Assembly: GCF_000948975.2 (NCBI RefSeq)
Contig: NZ_CP059735.1
Span: 2,790,001-2,854,000 of the forward strand
Direction of reading: 5' to 3'
Origin: Thalassomonas actiniarum
Lineage (GTDB): Bacteria; Pseudomonadota; Gammaproteobacteria; Enterobacterales; Alteromonadaceae
Length of the DNA stretch: 64,000 bases
Of this stretch, positions 1 to 9,412 are shown one piece after another. Within the stretch, counting starts at the first letter, position 1; every line of letters begins with the position of its first letter. The notes under the pieces are model-generated. The model was not told the DNA's origin. It saw nothing but the letters and a program-made list of their open reading frames with translations, and ran no database searches. The translations under genes were made by a program, and so were the position numbers.

Positions 1-728
1 GCGCCTTAAGCTGCGCCCCTGTAGTGAGCGCAAACAGTTTTGCCGCCGCCATGAAAACCCAGGATGAATTACAGGCATCGGCCAAAGTACGTGAAGAAGT
101 GGGCTTAGGCACAGGCATGGTGTTAGGGGCGATATTTGGCGGCCCGGCGGGCGCCTTTGTCACCGGTATTGCCGGTACCTTTATTGCCAAAAATATCAAT
201 GCCACCGAAGAAGTGGATCAGCTCGAGCTGGCCTTAATGGAGCAAGAGCAGGAGCAGGAGCATAGCCTGATGGCCCTTAACCGTAAGCTTGAACTGGCAG
301 AGCAGGCCTATCAGGCAGAGTTATTGGCGCTGCAGCAAAGCTATCAGGCAACCGGGCAGCTGCAGGCGGAGAACCTGCTAATGAGCCTGCAGTTTTCTAC
401 CGGCTCCAGTGACATTGCCCCGCACTATCAGGAGCAAATTGCGGCTTTGGCCAATTTGCTAAAACGCTCGCCAACCTTGTCGATAGATCTTTCCGGTTAT
501 ACCGATTTACAAGGGGATGAAACCTTGAACCATAACTTGTCTGTTGCCCGGGTGGATTCGGTTAAAAATGCCCTGGTAGCGCAAGGGGTTGCCGGTCGCC
601 GTATTCAAACCTATGCCCATGGTGAAAATGCGCCGGTGGTGGCCAATGCCAAAAAAGAAGTCAGTTTTTATGATCGCCGGGTGGTGGTGAAATTACATCA
701 GAATGTAGAGCAAACTGCGAAAAACTAA
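1..728 (+). CDS. pdsO: OmpA-like protein of the proteobacterial sortase system (PdsO-like), 5' end outside window
   Basis: The frame is open to the left edge. Before the GTG at 24 it already reads as the end of a signal peptide (ALSCAPVVSANSFAA), so the real start lies upstream and the gene is partial. Next come a glycine-rich hydrophobic segment (GTGMVLGAIFGGPAGAF), a Glu/Gln-rich coiled-coil stretch, and a C-terminal OmpA-type domain in the last 110 residues. That domain has the peptidoglycan-binding signature: LSGYTDLQGDETLN, then LSVARVDSVKNAL and a final YDRRVVV. This order matches PdsO, the OmpA-like partner of the proteobacterial dedicated sortase system; the sortase and its two-component genes would lie to the left. 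A generic OmpA/MotB-family lipoprotein-like anchor is the alternative. The OmpA domain is certain; the PdsO name is less so. Confidence 0.75.
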   Translation, partial: ALSCAPVVSANSFAAAMKTQDELQASAKVREEVGLGTGMVLGAIFGGPAGAFVTGIAGTFIAKNINATEEVDQLELALMEQEQEQEHSLMALNRKLELAEQAYQAELLALQQSYQATGQLQAENLLMSLQFSTGSSDIAPHYQEQIAALANLLKRSPTLSIDLSGYTDLQGDETLNHNLSVARVDSVKNALVAQGVAGRRIQTYAHGENAPVVANAKKEVSFYDRRVVVKLHQNVEQTAKN

Positions 729-882
729 TCTCTGTGACCAAGTCAATTAACAACCAGGAAAGTAAGGAGGTGAGGCCGGGTATTGTAAAGTGGATACGAT
801 ACGTTAATAGCTAAGTTAAAACATTTTTCTTAAATAAAGTACCTAAGGTTAATTTTTAAAGTAAAGAAGACAATAAGTGAAA

Positions 883-917
883 GCCGGGTTTTGAGGAGAG
901 AGCAAAGCCCGGTTTTA
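883..917 (+). terminator. Rho-independent terminator after pdsO-like gene
   Basis: Inverted arms GCCGGGTTTTG and CAAAGCCCGGT (11 pairs, two G-T) enclose a purine-rich loop and are followed by TTTTATTG. It lies about 155 bases after the stop of the OmpA-like gene and before the beta-lactamase. Confidence 0.7.
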
Positions 918-990
918 TTGTATGTTTGCTATCGCTGCTCTCTATAATAGCTCTCTATTAAAGTAAAATAATAAAGTAAAGGAAACTATT

Positions 991-1827
991 TTGTCCCAGT
1001 CCCGATTGGCCCCGTTATGTTTTGTTGCCGCAATCAGTACAATGGCCACAACTATCAGCTGCCAGGCGAAAGCCGTTGCTGAACTTCCCTGTAATGCCCC
1101 TGAAAACCAGTGCACTTTTGTGCTGCTTAGTCAGAGCAACACAGTTTTGGAAACAAAAGTTCATGATGAACTGTTAAAGGTTAACCCGGGCAGGGCGGCA
1201 CAAGCCCAGTCGCCTTATTCCACCTTTAAAATTGCCAATTCGATGATAGCGCTGGAAACCGGCACGGTGGCGAGCATTTATCAGCCACTGCGTTATGATA
1301 AGGAAAAATATCCCTTTCAGGCCTGGTGGCCAAAAAACTGGCAGAAAGAACATGATTTAAAAAGCGCCTTTAAATATTCCGTGGTGCCTGTCTACCGGCA
1401 GCTGGCGGGGGATATCGGCGCGGCAAAGATGGCGGCTTATATGCAAAAGTTTCAATACGGCAATCTGGATATCAGCTCGGGTTTAGACAATTTCTGGCTA
1501 AACGGCAGTTTGAAAATATCCGCCATTGAGCAGGTGTATTTTTTACGGGCCCTTAAAAATAATGATTTTGCCTTATCCCGGGCGAGTATCGGTAAGTTAA
1601 AAGATTTGATGTTTGTTGAAGAAGGGCCACGTTATCAGCTTTTTGCCAAAACCGGCACCGGTCCCATAGGCAAGCAGCAATATATTGCCTGGTATGTCGG
1701 TTTTGTCGAAAACAATCACGGCACTTTTTATTTTGCCTTTCATGTTGAAGGCAAGACCTTTGCCGAGGTCCAGCAAAAGCGGCCCGAATTGGCGAGGGCG
1801 CATTTAAAGGCTTTGGATATTATCTAG
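991..1827 (+). CDS. Class D (OXA-type) beta-lactamase
   Basis: Serine hydrolase expected to act in the periplasm and open the beta-lactam ring. All class D signatures are present in order: STFK at residues 77-80 (nucleophile Ser77), S-x-V at 130-132 (SVV), YGN at 156-158 and KTG at 220-222, plus a DNFWL segment before the KTG box. An N-terminal hydrophobic stretch (about 8-28) is a likely secretion signal. The start is TTG, chosen because AAAGGA lies seven bases upstream and no ATG fits. Length 278 aa is normal for OXA enzymes. It is single, with its own upstream region, and convergent with the MshQ-like gene, whose stop is only 37 bases away. No mobile element or integron signal flanks it, so it is probably intrinsic. 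Actual substrate range cannot be read from the sequence; a BlaR-type sensor is excluded by length and lack of a membrane domain. Confidence 0.9.
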   Translation: MSQSRLAPLCFVAAISTMATTISCQAKAVAELPCNAPENQCTFVLLSQSNTVLETKVHDELLKVNPGRAAQAQSPYSTFKIANSMIALETGTVASIYQPLRYDKEKYPFQAWWPKNWQKEHDLKSAFKYSVVPVYRQLAGDIGAAKMAAYMQKFQYGNLDISSGLDNFWLNGSLKISAIEQVYFLRALKNNDFALSRASIGKLKDLMFVEEGPRYQLFAKTGTGPIGKQQYIAWYVGFVENNHGTFYFAFHVEGKTFAEVQQKRPELARAHLKALDII

Positions 1828-1864
1828 CCATTACCTGGCGATAACGGCAAGTTTCAGGGGCCGG

Positions 1865-4800
1865 TTAATTAATCTCGCGCCAGTAAAGAATACGGTCGTT
1901 TCCGCGGTACTGGCCGAAGCTGGCCAGGCCTCTGGGGTTATTGTCATGATTCGTGTCGCTGTCCCAGTCATATTTTAACCAATCCGGGGTGACATCATTG
2001 CTGCCGCCGTAGATATAATAGGTATTGCCGACATTCTCTGCGCCGGGAGCGGCGAGCACCAAAGGGGTGAGGCTGTTGCTGCCGTTAATGAAAGTCCCGG
2101 TACCTGTGGTGATGTTCGGGCTTGTGGCCAGAGCCGGGTTCAAGCCTGTGCTATCAAAGGCATAGTTATCAAGGGTTTCTCCGTTATAAGGGGTGCAGCT
2201 GTCATCTTCATTGGTGATAAAACGGCTGCCGTCCCAGTATTGCACCGACATTACCATCGGCAGATCTGAGGTTTCCGGACCAAAATTATTTTCCACAAAC
2301 CAGCGGCCAAAGCGTATATTTGCCGTGCCGCTCAGTTGTTTGGCGTTGCAGTCGGTGGCCGGGTCTATGTCAGTGGTACAAGTGTCATCGGTGTCGACGC
2401 GCATATCCAACCCGGTAAACGAAGAGATCTGTGTTGGTGTTTCGCCGTCATCCACCTTGATGCCAAATAACAGGGCTTCAAACGGGCCATCGGGATCGGT
2501 TGCACTTCGGCTAAAAGTACCCTTGATGACTTCCAGGGTATAAACCCCTTCAACCCACTTACTGGAAAATCCGGATAGACGAGATGCCAAATCCTCGCCG
2601 TCATTATTATTTTCCGCCACCAGGCTGATAGCGGCTCTGGCGTAATCTTGAGCGCTGCTGGCGTGGTCAAAGTAGTTTTTGGTGACTTCTCCCGCCTGGT
2701 TTAAGGCCTGGAGTTGATAGCTGATTTCCAGCTCATTCTGGTCCATATAAACGAAATTATCCGGATCGCCCGCGCCGCACCAGCCTGAAACCTGGGAGCT
2801 GAATAGGGTAAAATGATCGGGGACAAAACGCCCGATATCCAGGGCAGCACCCGGTACCGTCAGGCTGCCGTCGCCATAGGCGCTATCCTGTATATCCAGG
2901 TTAAGCAAACCGACATCTGAATATTTGGCGTTGCTAAAGCTGGAGTTGCCGGCAGAAAAACTGGTTAAGGTGACATCGACAAAGGCCGGTGTCAGGGAAC
3001 TTGGCAGACTGTTACTGGCGGCATAGGTAAAATTACCTTCATTGCTGCCTGAGGTGGGGCCGGTTCTTTGCAACATCAATTGTATTTGTCCGGGGGTATA
3101 GTTCTGGGTTGTGTTGCCGTCGGCATTGACGGCGGTGATGTTAAAATCAAAATCGGCGCCGGCCTTATGGGTGGGGCTTGCGTCAACTGTGGTGGCATCC
3201 AGGTTGGTACTATTGGCTTGTGCGCTTAACTTGAGGGCATCGGGCCTGACCCAGAAACTGTTGCTGGCGCCGGTAATATCTGTGCTGCCGTTGCTATAAC
3301 TGGCTTGCAGGCGTATTTGCCCGGCATCTTTATAGTTAGGTTTGGCAATGATGGCTTGAGCATCGCCGTCAAATACCAAATCTACCGCGGTAAAACTTGG
3401 ATATTTGGCCAGGCTGGTGGTGTCTGCATCGAAAGTAAATAGCAAGCCGCTGGTGCCTGTCGGGGCAATATTTTCCTGGGCCAGGTCTATGGTTACGGTT
3501 TGATTGACAAAGGTATCGTCGCTGATGCAGGAAAATCCGGCGCCGGCACGTTTAGACTTGGTGGCGGTTAAAACAATATCGGTAAACTCTACTCCCGCTA
3601 CCTGGTTGGCTATTTCGGAAAAAGAAAATTCGGCATCGGTGAAGGTGATTTCACAGCCGGTATAAGAGCACTCGATACCATCTGTGGCAGTGGGACTGAC
3701 ATTATCCAGCGAAAAGGAGACGGTTTCGGCGATGGCATAAGTAAAGTCAAAGGTGCTGGTGCCCTGGAAGGTAAGGGTGTCGGCGATTTTCTTGGTGCCG
3801 ACGTACACATCCATAGTTACGTTTTGCGTACTTAACACCGAGCAGTCGGCCACTTCACAGGCATTAATGGTGATCTCTTCTGCAGCGCAGGTTAACCCCT
3901 GATTATTATGGATAATTTGGTAATGATGAATATCTGCAATCTCTTCACAGAGTCCGTTAAGGGTTAAACCGGCAATACCTTCATAGTTGACGGATGCGGA
4001 GTTTTTAATTTCCAGGGTGCCGTTTGCCGATATTGCCCCGGTATGGACGGCGTTATTTTGAATATGCACATCCTGGCCGGCGCCATAGAGCACGGCTTTT
4101 ACTTGTACATCATTTTTTAAGTGGATTTGCTCATAACCGATAAATACCAGATTGCGGGCAACGCCGTTGACATTCACCAGGCTGTTGTTTTCGATGTCGA
4201 AATGTTGGTTGACATAAATAATCACCGGGCCATTGACTATCACCTGGCTGGAATTGAATATTTCGAGAAAGTCAAACCAATAGGTGCCGGCATTGAGGGT
4301 AATGACGGAGTTATTGTGAAACAAGCCGGTGGTAATTTTATAGTCGGTCGGCGAGGATAAAAAAGTCACATTGGCATTGCTGGTTAAACTTAGCTGATCA
4401 ATTTCAGTCATATCGTAATCGCCACCCGGACCTATGGTGGAGGTACCGGCGGATAAAGCAATATCTGTGGTGGTCGAGGTGGTTTCAAAGACCGGCAGGG
4501 TCAAGGCCGGGGCGGTGGTGTTGGAAATAGTGCAATCTGTGCTGCCGCAGGTATCGTGGCTGGCATCGGTTTCATCGGTTAATGAAGGAAAGGCGAACAG
4601 GTTATCGGTATCCCCCAAGACTTGCCCATTATTTTTAAACGTTATTGAACTGCCGGCATCATGCCCCTGTACCGTGTTGGGGAAATAGGCCGCGCAGACG
4701 TTGCTGCAGCCGGTAGAAGAAAAACTGATATCGCAACTGCTGCCGCCACCGCTGTCGCATTCGAGTGCATTCGTCGGGGGGATGCTCGGGTTGGCCACCG

Positions 4801-5635
4801 AGAGCACCAGGACTTCAGCCGTGGTATGGTCGAAAGTAAAGCTGGTGCTGCCGGTAAAGGTTGTGGTGGTTTTCGTGATACCGCCGGCCTGAAAGTCTAA
4901 GGTGACGGTATCTGTGCTTAAACTTGAGCAGCCGCCGTCGAGACAGGCTTTAACGGTAACCGTTTCAGCTTCGCAGACTGAACCGCTGCCGTCGTGAGTG
5001 ATTTCATAATGATCTATGGCAACTGCTGCCTGATCACAAAAGCCTTGGGAGTCGAGACTGTTCAGATCCGATGGCGTATAGGTAAAGGTACTGTTTTCTT
5101 TGAGGATGACATCTTTTTTGGCTGCTATGCCGCCATCGAGCTCTGAGTCTTTTTCTATGGTGAGTTCATTGCCTTTGACATAAATAAAAGCATTGATCCT
5201 GGCATTTTCTTCTATTTTAAGTTTGCCCTTGAACACCAGTAATACATTGGCGGGATCCCCTCCCTGATTGATTTTAACGCCTTTTTTGAGCACGACATCG
5301 CTATCTTTAAAATAGAGTACCGCGGTGCCGTTAGCGGTGCCGTTATAGGTAACGGTGGAATTGTCCCCCAGGCCCCAGCCGTTATAATCGGTAACTCCGT
5401 CTGAGATCGTGCTGTCATTAAAGTCTCCGCCGTTACTGATGCTTTTTAAAGTTACTTCGGTAAAGCTGGCGGCGCTGCAGCTACTACCGTTACAGGTGAC
5501 GCCGGTTTCAGTACTCAAACTGCCTTTTACGGCAAAGGTTTGCGGTCCGGGAAATACATCGGTGCAGTCGGTGGCCTGGGTAATAAACACGGGAAATAAA
5601 CAAAGAATAAAAAAGAGTAACAGGCGAAATGACAT
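1865..5635 (-). CDS. MshQ-like surface protein with DUF6701 C-terminus, internally duplicated
   Basis: A 1256-aa secreted protein with a signal peptide (about 1-21, ending near ITQATDC). Residues 25-200 form a beta-solenoid-like module of hydrophobic/Asn-rich repeats (VLLVFKGKLKIEENARI), followed by a Cys-containing Ig-like module starting HYEITHDGSGSVC (about 209). Both module types recur further on (IHHYQIIHNNQGLTC, roughly residue 570), so the N-terminal half is an internal duplication. The C-terminal third carries the DUF6701 hallmarks FGRWFVENNFGPE, SVQYWDGSRFITN and the closing ASFGQYRGNDRILYWRE, typical of MshQ. In the family MshQ accompanies MSHA type IV pili and is thought to be surface exposed; no pilus gene is near here. 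A good ribosome binding site (AAGGAAGG) precedes the ATG. It is a tandem paralogue of the next gene upstream. Confidence 0.85.
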   Translation of the reverse strand: MSFRLLLFFILCLFPVFITQATDCTDVFPGPQTFAVKGSLSTETGVTCNGSSCSAASFTEVTLKSISNGGDFNDSTISDGVTDYNGWGLGDNSTVTYNGTANGTAVLYFKDSDVVLKKGVKINQGGDPANVLLVFKGKLKIEENARINAFIYVKGNELTIEKDSELDGGIAAKKDVILKENSTFTYTPSDLNSLDSQGFCDQAAVAIDHYEITHDGSGSVCEAETVTVKACLDGGCSSLSTDTVTLDFQAGGITKTTTTFTGSTSFTFDHTTAEVLVLSVANPSIPPTNALECDSGGGSSCDISFSSTGCSNVCAAYFPNTVQGHDAGSSITFKNNGQVLGDTDNLFAFPSLTDETDASHDTCGSTDCTISNTTAPALTLPVFETTSTTTDIALSAGTSTIGPGGDYDMTEIDQLSLTSNANVTFLSSPTDYKITTGLFHNNSVITLNAGTYWFDFLEIFNSSQVIVNGPVIIYVNQHFDIENNSLVNVNGVARNLVFIGYEQIHLKNDVQVKAVLYGAGQDVHIQNNAVHTGAISANGTLEIKNSASVNYEGIAGLTLNGLCEEIADIHHYQIIHNNQGLTCAAEEITINACEVADCSVLSTQNVTMDVYVGTKKIADTLTFQGTSTFDFTYAIAETVSFSLDNVSPTATDGIECSYTGCEITFTDAEFSFSEIANQVAGVEFTDIVLTATKSKRAGAGFSCISDDTFVNQTVTIDLAQENIAPTGTSGLLFTFDADTTSLAKYPSFTAVDLVFDGDAQAIIAKPNYKDAGQIRLQASYSNGSTDITGASNSFWVRPDALKLSAQANSTNLDATTVDASPTHKAGADFDFNITAVNADGNTTQNYTPGQIQLMLQRTGPTSGSNEGNFTYAASNSLPSSLTPAFVDVTLTSFSAGNSSFSNAKYSDVGLLNLDIQDSAYGDGSLTVPGAALDIGRFVPDHFTLFSSQVSGWCGAGDPDNFVYMDQNELEISYQLQALNQAGEVTKNYFDHASSAQDYARAAISLVAENNNDGEDLASRLSGFSSKWVEGVYTLEVIKGTFSRSATDPDGPFEALLFGIKVDDGETPTQISSFTGLDMRVDTDDTCTTDIDPATDCNAKQLSGTANIRFGRWFVENNFGPETSDLPMVMSVQYWDGSRFITNEDDSCTPYNGETLDNYAFDSTGLNPALATSPNITTGTGTFINGSNSLTPLVLAAPGAENVGNTYYIYGGSNDVTPDWLKYDWDSDTNHDNNPRGLASFGQYRGNDRILYWREIN

Positions 5636-5820
5636 TCTTTCCTTCCTTGCAGCTTAATGGCTAATGTTAACTTTGTTTTTAAATGAGTTGACGTTTTTGC
5701 TTACCAGCTTATTTGAGTATGGTGGCAAATGAGGGGAAGACCAATAAATCTTGAAATTTCCATTGTTTATCAGGAAATTTCATTCGCAAGCGGTAAAGGG
5801 TAGTTAATCGTTGGGGGCAG

Positions 5821-5842
5821 GTTACCGGACAAAGCCCGGTAA
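5821..5842 (-). terminator. Hairpin after the second MshQ-like gene
   Basis: GTTACCGG and CCGGTAAC arms around a short loop, just downstream of the stop of the 901-aa MshQ-like gene. No T-run follows, so it may be a weak or factor-assisted terminator. The rest of the 216-base spacer (5636-5851) shows only the ribosome binding site of the larger paralogue. Confidence 0.45.
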
Positions 5843-5851
5843 CTGGGAGGA

Positions 5852-8557
5852 TTACTCTACTTCGCGCCAGTAGAGAATACGGTCATTGCCGTGATACTGG
5901 CCGAAACTGGCCAGGCCCCTGGGGTTATCGTCATAGGGACCGTTAAAATCACCGTCTTCGTTGTCCCAGTCATATTTAAGCCAATCCGGGGTGATGTTAT
6001 TGCTGCCGCCGTAAATATAATAGGTGTGGCCGACATTATAGGCGCCGGGGGCGTTTAACATCAGTGGAAACAGCTTGTTGCTGCCGTTAACGAAAGTGCC
6101 TATGCCTGTGGTGGCAGCTATGGTGGGATCATCGTCCAGTGCGGGATTAAGGTTGTTGCTGTCAAAGGCGTAGTTATTAATGGTTTCGCCGTTGTAGCTG
6201 GTACAGCTGTCGTCAAGGTTGGTGATAAAGCTGCTGCCATTCCAGTATTGCAGCGACATTATCATAGGTAAGTTGGCGGTTTCCGGACCAAAGTTATTTT
6301 CGATATACCAGCGGCCATAAAGCAGTTTAGCGCTGCCGGAGAGTTGGATAGCATTACAGTCGGTGATCGGGTCTTCATCCAGGGTGCATGGGCCTGCTTC
6401 TGTTGCCAGCATATCGAAAGGTTCCTCTAATACAGGCCCGTCTTCATCTGTCAGGGTTAAGCCTAATTGCAGCAATTCAAAGGGCCCGTCGATCGCGGCG
6501 GCAGGTGTGCTGTTCCTTGGGAAAGCCGCTGTGGTATTTGCGGGTTTATAGCTGCCTTCAATCCAGCTGCCGCTAAAAGCCGTGATCCTGGTCGGGAAAG
6601 TTTCACCGTCACCGTTGTTATTATTTTCTGCCACCAGGGTCACGCTGGCTCTGGCATAATCCTGATCGGGATCGGCATGGTCGAAATAATTTTTTGTTAT
6701 TTCCCCTGTTTTATTTCGTGCTTCAAGCGCATAGTCTACATGCAGCTGGGGCTGGTCCATATAAGTGAACTTGGTACTGCCACTGCCACACCAACCCGAA
6801 ACTTCCGCAGGGTTATCCACCAGGGTGAAATGATCGGGAATAAATCGGCCTATAGCTATCGCGCTGGCGGGTACCGTCATATCACTGCTGCCATAGCTGC
6901 TGTCCTGCACATCCAGGTTAATGAGGCCGACCTCGGAATAACTGGCCTGATCATAACCTGAGCTACCGGAGGTAAAACTGCTTAAGGTAACATCTTCAAA
7001 GCTGGCGTTAAGTGCGGATGTGATCTGCTCACCCTCTGCATAGGTTAACTTGCCTTCGTTGCTACCGCTGGTGGGGGCGGTTCTGGTCAGTTTGAACTGC
7101 ATTTGACCGGGGGAATAGTTTTCTGTGATATCACCTGAGGCGTTGACCGCAGTGACTTTTAGGTCAAAGCTGTTTCCGGCTTTATGGGTCGGGCTGGCTG
7201 TGGCAGAAATGGCATCTAAATCTGTGCCATTGGCCTGGGCGCTGAGTTTGAGCATATCCGGCCTGACCCAGAAGCGGTTGCTGATGCCGGTAATGTTTCC
7301 GCCGGAAGCAGTGTTAAAACTGGCACGTAACTGTATTTCGCCGGCATCGAGGTAATTGGGGCTGCTGAGCGTGGCATAACTGTTGAGAAACTTCAGCGAC
7401 ACCGCTCTGTAACCGGGATATTTTTGCAAGGCCGTGTCATCGTCTCCGATAAAAAATTCCAGCCCAGAAGTGCCCGAAGGGGTGATATTTTCCTGTGCAA
7501 GGCCTATGTCTATGGTTATATCATTGAAATCTATGTTGGGATCACAGGATACGCCGCCGTTGCCGTCATCACCGGCCCGCACTGCCTGTAGGGTGATATC
7601 TGAAAAAGGCACGGCTGCCACCTGGTTGTCTATAGCGGAAAAAACAAAACCGGCATCGGCAAAGGTGATTTGACAGTCGGGTGCTGAACAGAGCAGGTCA
7701 TTACCTGTTCCCGGCGTGATGTTGTCCAGCGATAAGGTCACAGTGCCCGGGGTTTCATGCTGTAAATTAACCGTAGTGCTGCCTAAAAAGCTGATGGGAG
7801 TGACAACATTATCAACAAGAAAATCTAAGGTGATATTCTGATTGCTAAGTGTTGTGCAATCGCTAACGTCACAGGCCCTGATGGTGATTTCTTCTGTCTT
7901 ACAGGTTAAGCCCCGGTCATTATGGATGATCTCATAATGATGCACCTGGGTGATGGTTTGTTCGCAAAAGTTTGCGGCATCGATATTATTGACGTAGGCA
8001 GGAGAAAAATTGTAGTTACCGTTATCGCTTACCGATAAAGCGCCGCCAACCGCAAGCCCCCCGTTATAGGTGATATTGTTATGCAACGAAGCGCTGCCTG
8101 ACACATAGATATTGCCGTTTATTTGCGCATTTTGCGCGATAGTTAAAGCCCCTGAAACAACAATTAAGACATTGGCCGGATCCCCGCCGACATTCAGCTT
8201 AGTGCCTTCAGGTATGGTCAGTCCCCCGACAAAATAAAGCACAGCCGTGCCAGCACCGCTAAAGGTAATTTCGCCATCAGCGGGCAGGGTCCAGTGATTA
8301 TATTTAGTCGCTCCACTGCTTATCTCGGTAGTGTTAAAATCATTGGGGCGGCCAGATAGGGAAGGCGGTGAAGTTGTACTAAAACTGCTCGGGGTATCGC
8401 AACTGCCGCTATTACAGACATTAGTGTTGTTAATGGTTGAAGCGCCGTTGACTGAAAATGATTCATCTGATGTGAAGATAGCCGCACACTCGGTAGCCAT
8501 TGCGCCAGATAAGGGCATGAGGAAAAGCATAAAAAAAAGTAACAAACGGGAAGACAT
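5852..8557 (-). CDS. MshQ-like surface protein with DUF6701 C-terminus (shorter paralogue)
   Basis: A 901-aa secreted protein whose signal peptide (MSSRLLLFFMLFLMPL) is nearly identical in plan to that of the downstream 1256-aa paralogue. It has one copy of the solenoid-like module (VLIVVSGALTIAQNAQI) and one HYEIIHNDRGLTC Ig-like module with paired Cys residues (TIRACDVSDC). The DUF6701 region follows with YGRWYIENNFGPE, SLQYWNGSSFITN and the terminal GNDRILYWREVE. It lies in the same direction as its paralogue with a 216-base gap, so the pair arose by tandem duplication, the larger copy having gained or kept an extra module pair. Likely exported and surface-associated, perhaps linked to type IV pilus adhesion by family analogy; nothing in the sequence proves pilus association. 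AGGAT precedes the ATG. Confidence 0.83.
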   Translation of the reverse strand: MSSRLLLFFMLFLMPLSGAMATECAAIFTSDESFSVNGASTINNTNVCNSGSCDTPSSFSTTSPPSLSGRPNDFNTTEISSGATKYNHWTLPADGEITFSGAGTAVLYFVGGLTIPEGTKLNVGGDPANVLIVVSGALTIAQNAQINGNIYVSGSASLHNNITYNGGLAVGGALSVSDNGNYNFSPAYVNNIDAANFCEQTITQVHHYEIIHNDRGLTCKTEEITIRACDVSDCTTLSNQNITLDFLVDNVVTPISFLGSTTVNLQHETPGTVTLSLDNITPGTGNDLLCSAPDCQITFADAGFVFSAIDNQVAAVPFSDITLQAVRAGDDGNGGVSCDPNIDFNDITIDIGLAQENITPSGTSGLEFFIGDDDTALQKYPGYRAVSLKFLNSYATLSSPNYLDAGEIQLRASFNTASGGNITGISNRFWVRPDMLKLSAQANGTDLDAISATASPTHKAGNSFDLKVTAVNASGDITENYSPGQMQFKLTRTAPTSGSNEGKLTYAEGEQITSALNASFEDVTLSSFTSGSSGYDQASYSEVGLINLDVQDSSYGSSDMTVPASAIAIGRFIPDHFTLVDNPAEVSGWCGSGSTKFTYMDQPQLHVDYALEARNKTGEITKNYFDHADPDQDYARASVTLVAENNNNGDGETFPTRITAFSGSWIEGSYKPANTTAAFPRNSTPAAAIDGPFELLQLGLTLTDEDGPVLEEPFDMLATEAGPCTLDEDPITDCNAIQLSGSAKLLYGRWYIENNFGPETANLPMIMSLQYWNGSSFITNLDDSCTSYNGETINNYAFDSNNLNPALDDDPTIAATTGIGTFVNGSNKLFPLMLNAPGAYNVGHTYYIYGGSNNITPDWLKYDWDNEDGDFNGPYDDNPRGLASFGQYHGNDRILYWREVE

Positions 8558-9412
8558 TTATTATCCTGGATCTTTATCGGGCCGTAAATCTTGTTAACTC
8601 AGTGCGCTTTATGGTTAAAGGTGGAGGCTGAAATAAAACAAAATCAATTAAAGTAATCACTCTTCAATTAGGTAATCTATCATAAAAACAAAGACTTCTC
8701 CAAGCTTCTGGCGTTATGGTATCGAGTTGTTGCCTCAACCTCTATCTTAATAGCATTTTCTTCTATGCCATTGCTAAATGCTGGCGTGTAGGCCATTGCC
8801 GGCACTGAATGTTTCCCGGCAAAGTTAAATATTTTTAAAACATAAAAATAAGCAAATTCAGAGGCTTGTTCTGCTATGTCGAATTTTCTGAGATTTTAAT
8901 CGCTTTCAGGTGAGTAATTTACTCTCTAAGTTGCACTTTTAAGGAGGGGCATGGTGGCTTATTCGGGTAAGGTGAATTATATCGGCAATTTTCCGGAACA
9001 AACGACCATGATCATGTGCAAACAAGCTTTGAGATTAAATACAAAGATAAGTATCAACTAAAACAAGGTGGAGCTTTCCCAGCTTTAGGCCGGACTTTGA
9101 TTGAGAGGTAAAAGAGGCTGATGGGAAAACAAGGCACATAGCATGTTTAAGTTTGTACGAAGATTTACGTATATTCTGCTGATACTTGTCTACACTATCT
9201 AAGCTCATCTCTGACAACACTAAGGAGGAAGAGCGCTGTTTCATTTGCGTTTGCTGCTAACGTGCGTGAATCGGCGAAAACCAACGATATTTTCTCGGGC
9301 TCTGGCGGAATAAAACCACCAAAAAATGATGGGGATATGGGCTGTCCGCCGCAAAAGAACACGCTATAAAACTGTACATGTCGGCAAACTGATAATGTAA
9401 GGAGGTTTTGCC
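8558..9412. other. Long intergenic region with only tiny unsupported ORFs
   Basis: About 855 bases between the divergent MshQ-like gene and the subtilase gene. It must hold both promoters. A 36-codon reading frame (8951-9061) sits behind a very close AAGGAGGGG, and another frame ends with a gene-like stretch near 9240-9369, but neither resembles a known family and both are unsupported. The only clear element is the strong AAGGAGG ribosome binding site at 9399-9405 of the subtilase gene. Confidence 0.5.

Noticed and set aside
991-1827. Idea that the beta-lactamase is an acquired resistance cassette
   Set aside because: No attC, transposase or inverted repeats flank it, so an intrinsic gene is the simpler reading.
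6467-6961. 164-codon frame antisense to the shorter MshQ-like gene
   Set aside because: Shadow frame; the MshQ reading is continuous with DUF6701 motifs.
8951-9061. 36-codon frame after AAGGAGGGG
   Set aside because: The purine-rich tract is too close to the ATG and the peptide resembles nothing I know.
9035-9244. 69-codon minus-strand frame in the MshQ-subtilase spacer
   Set aside because: No recognisable domain or ribosome binding site; a chance frame is more likely.
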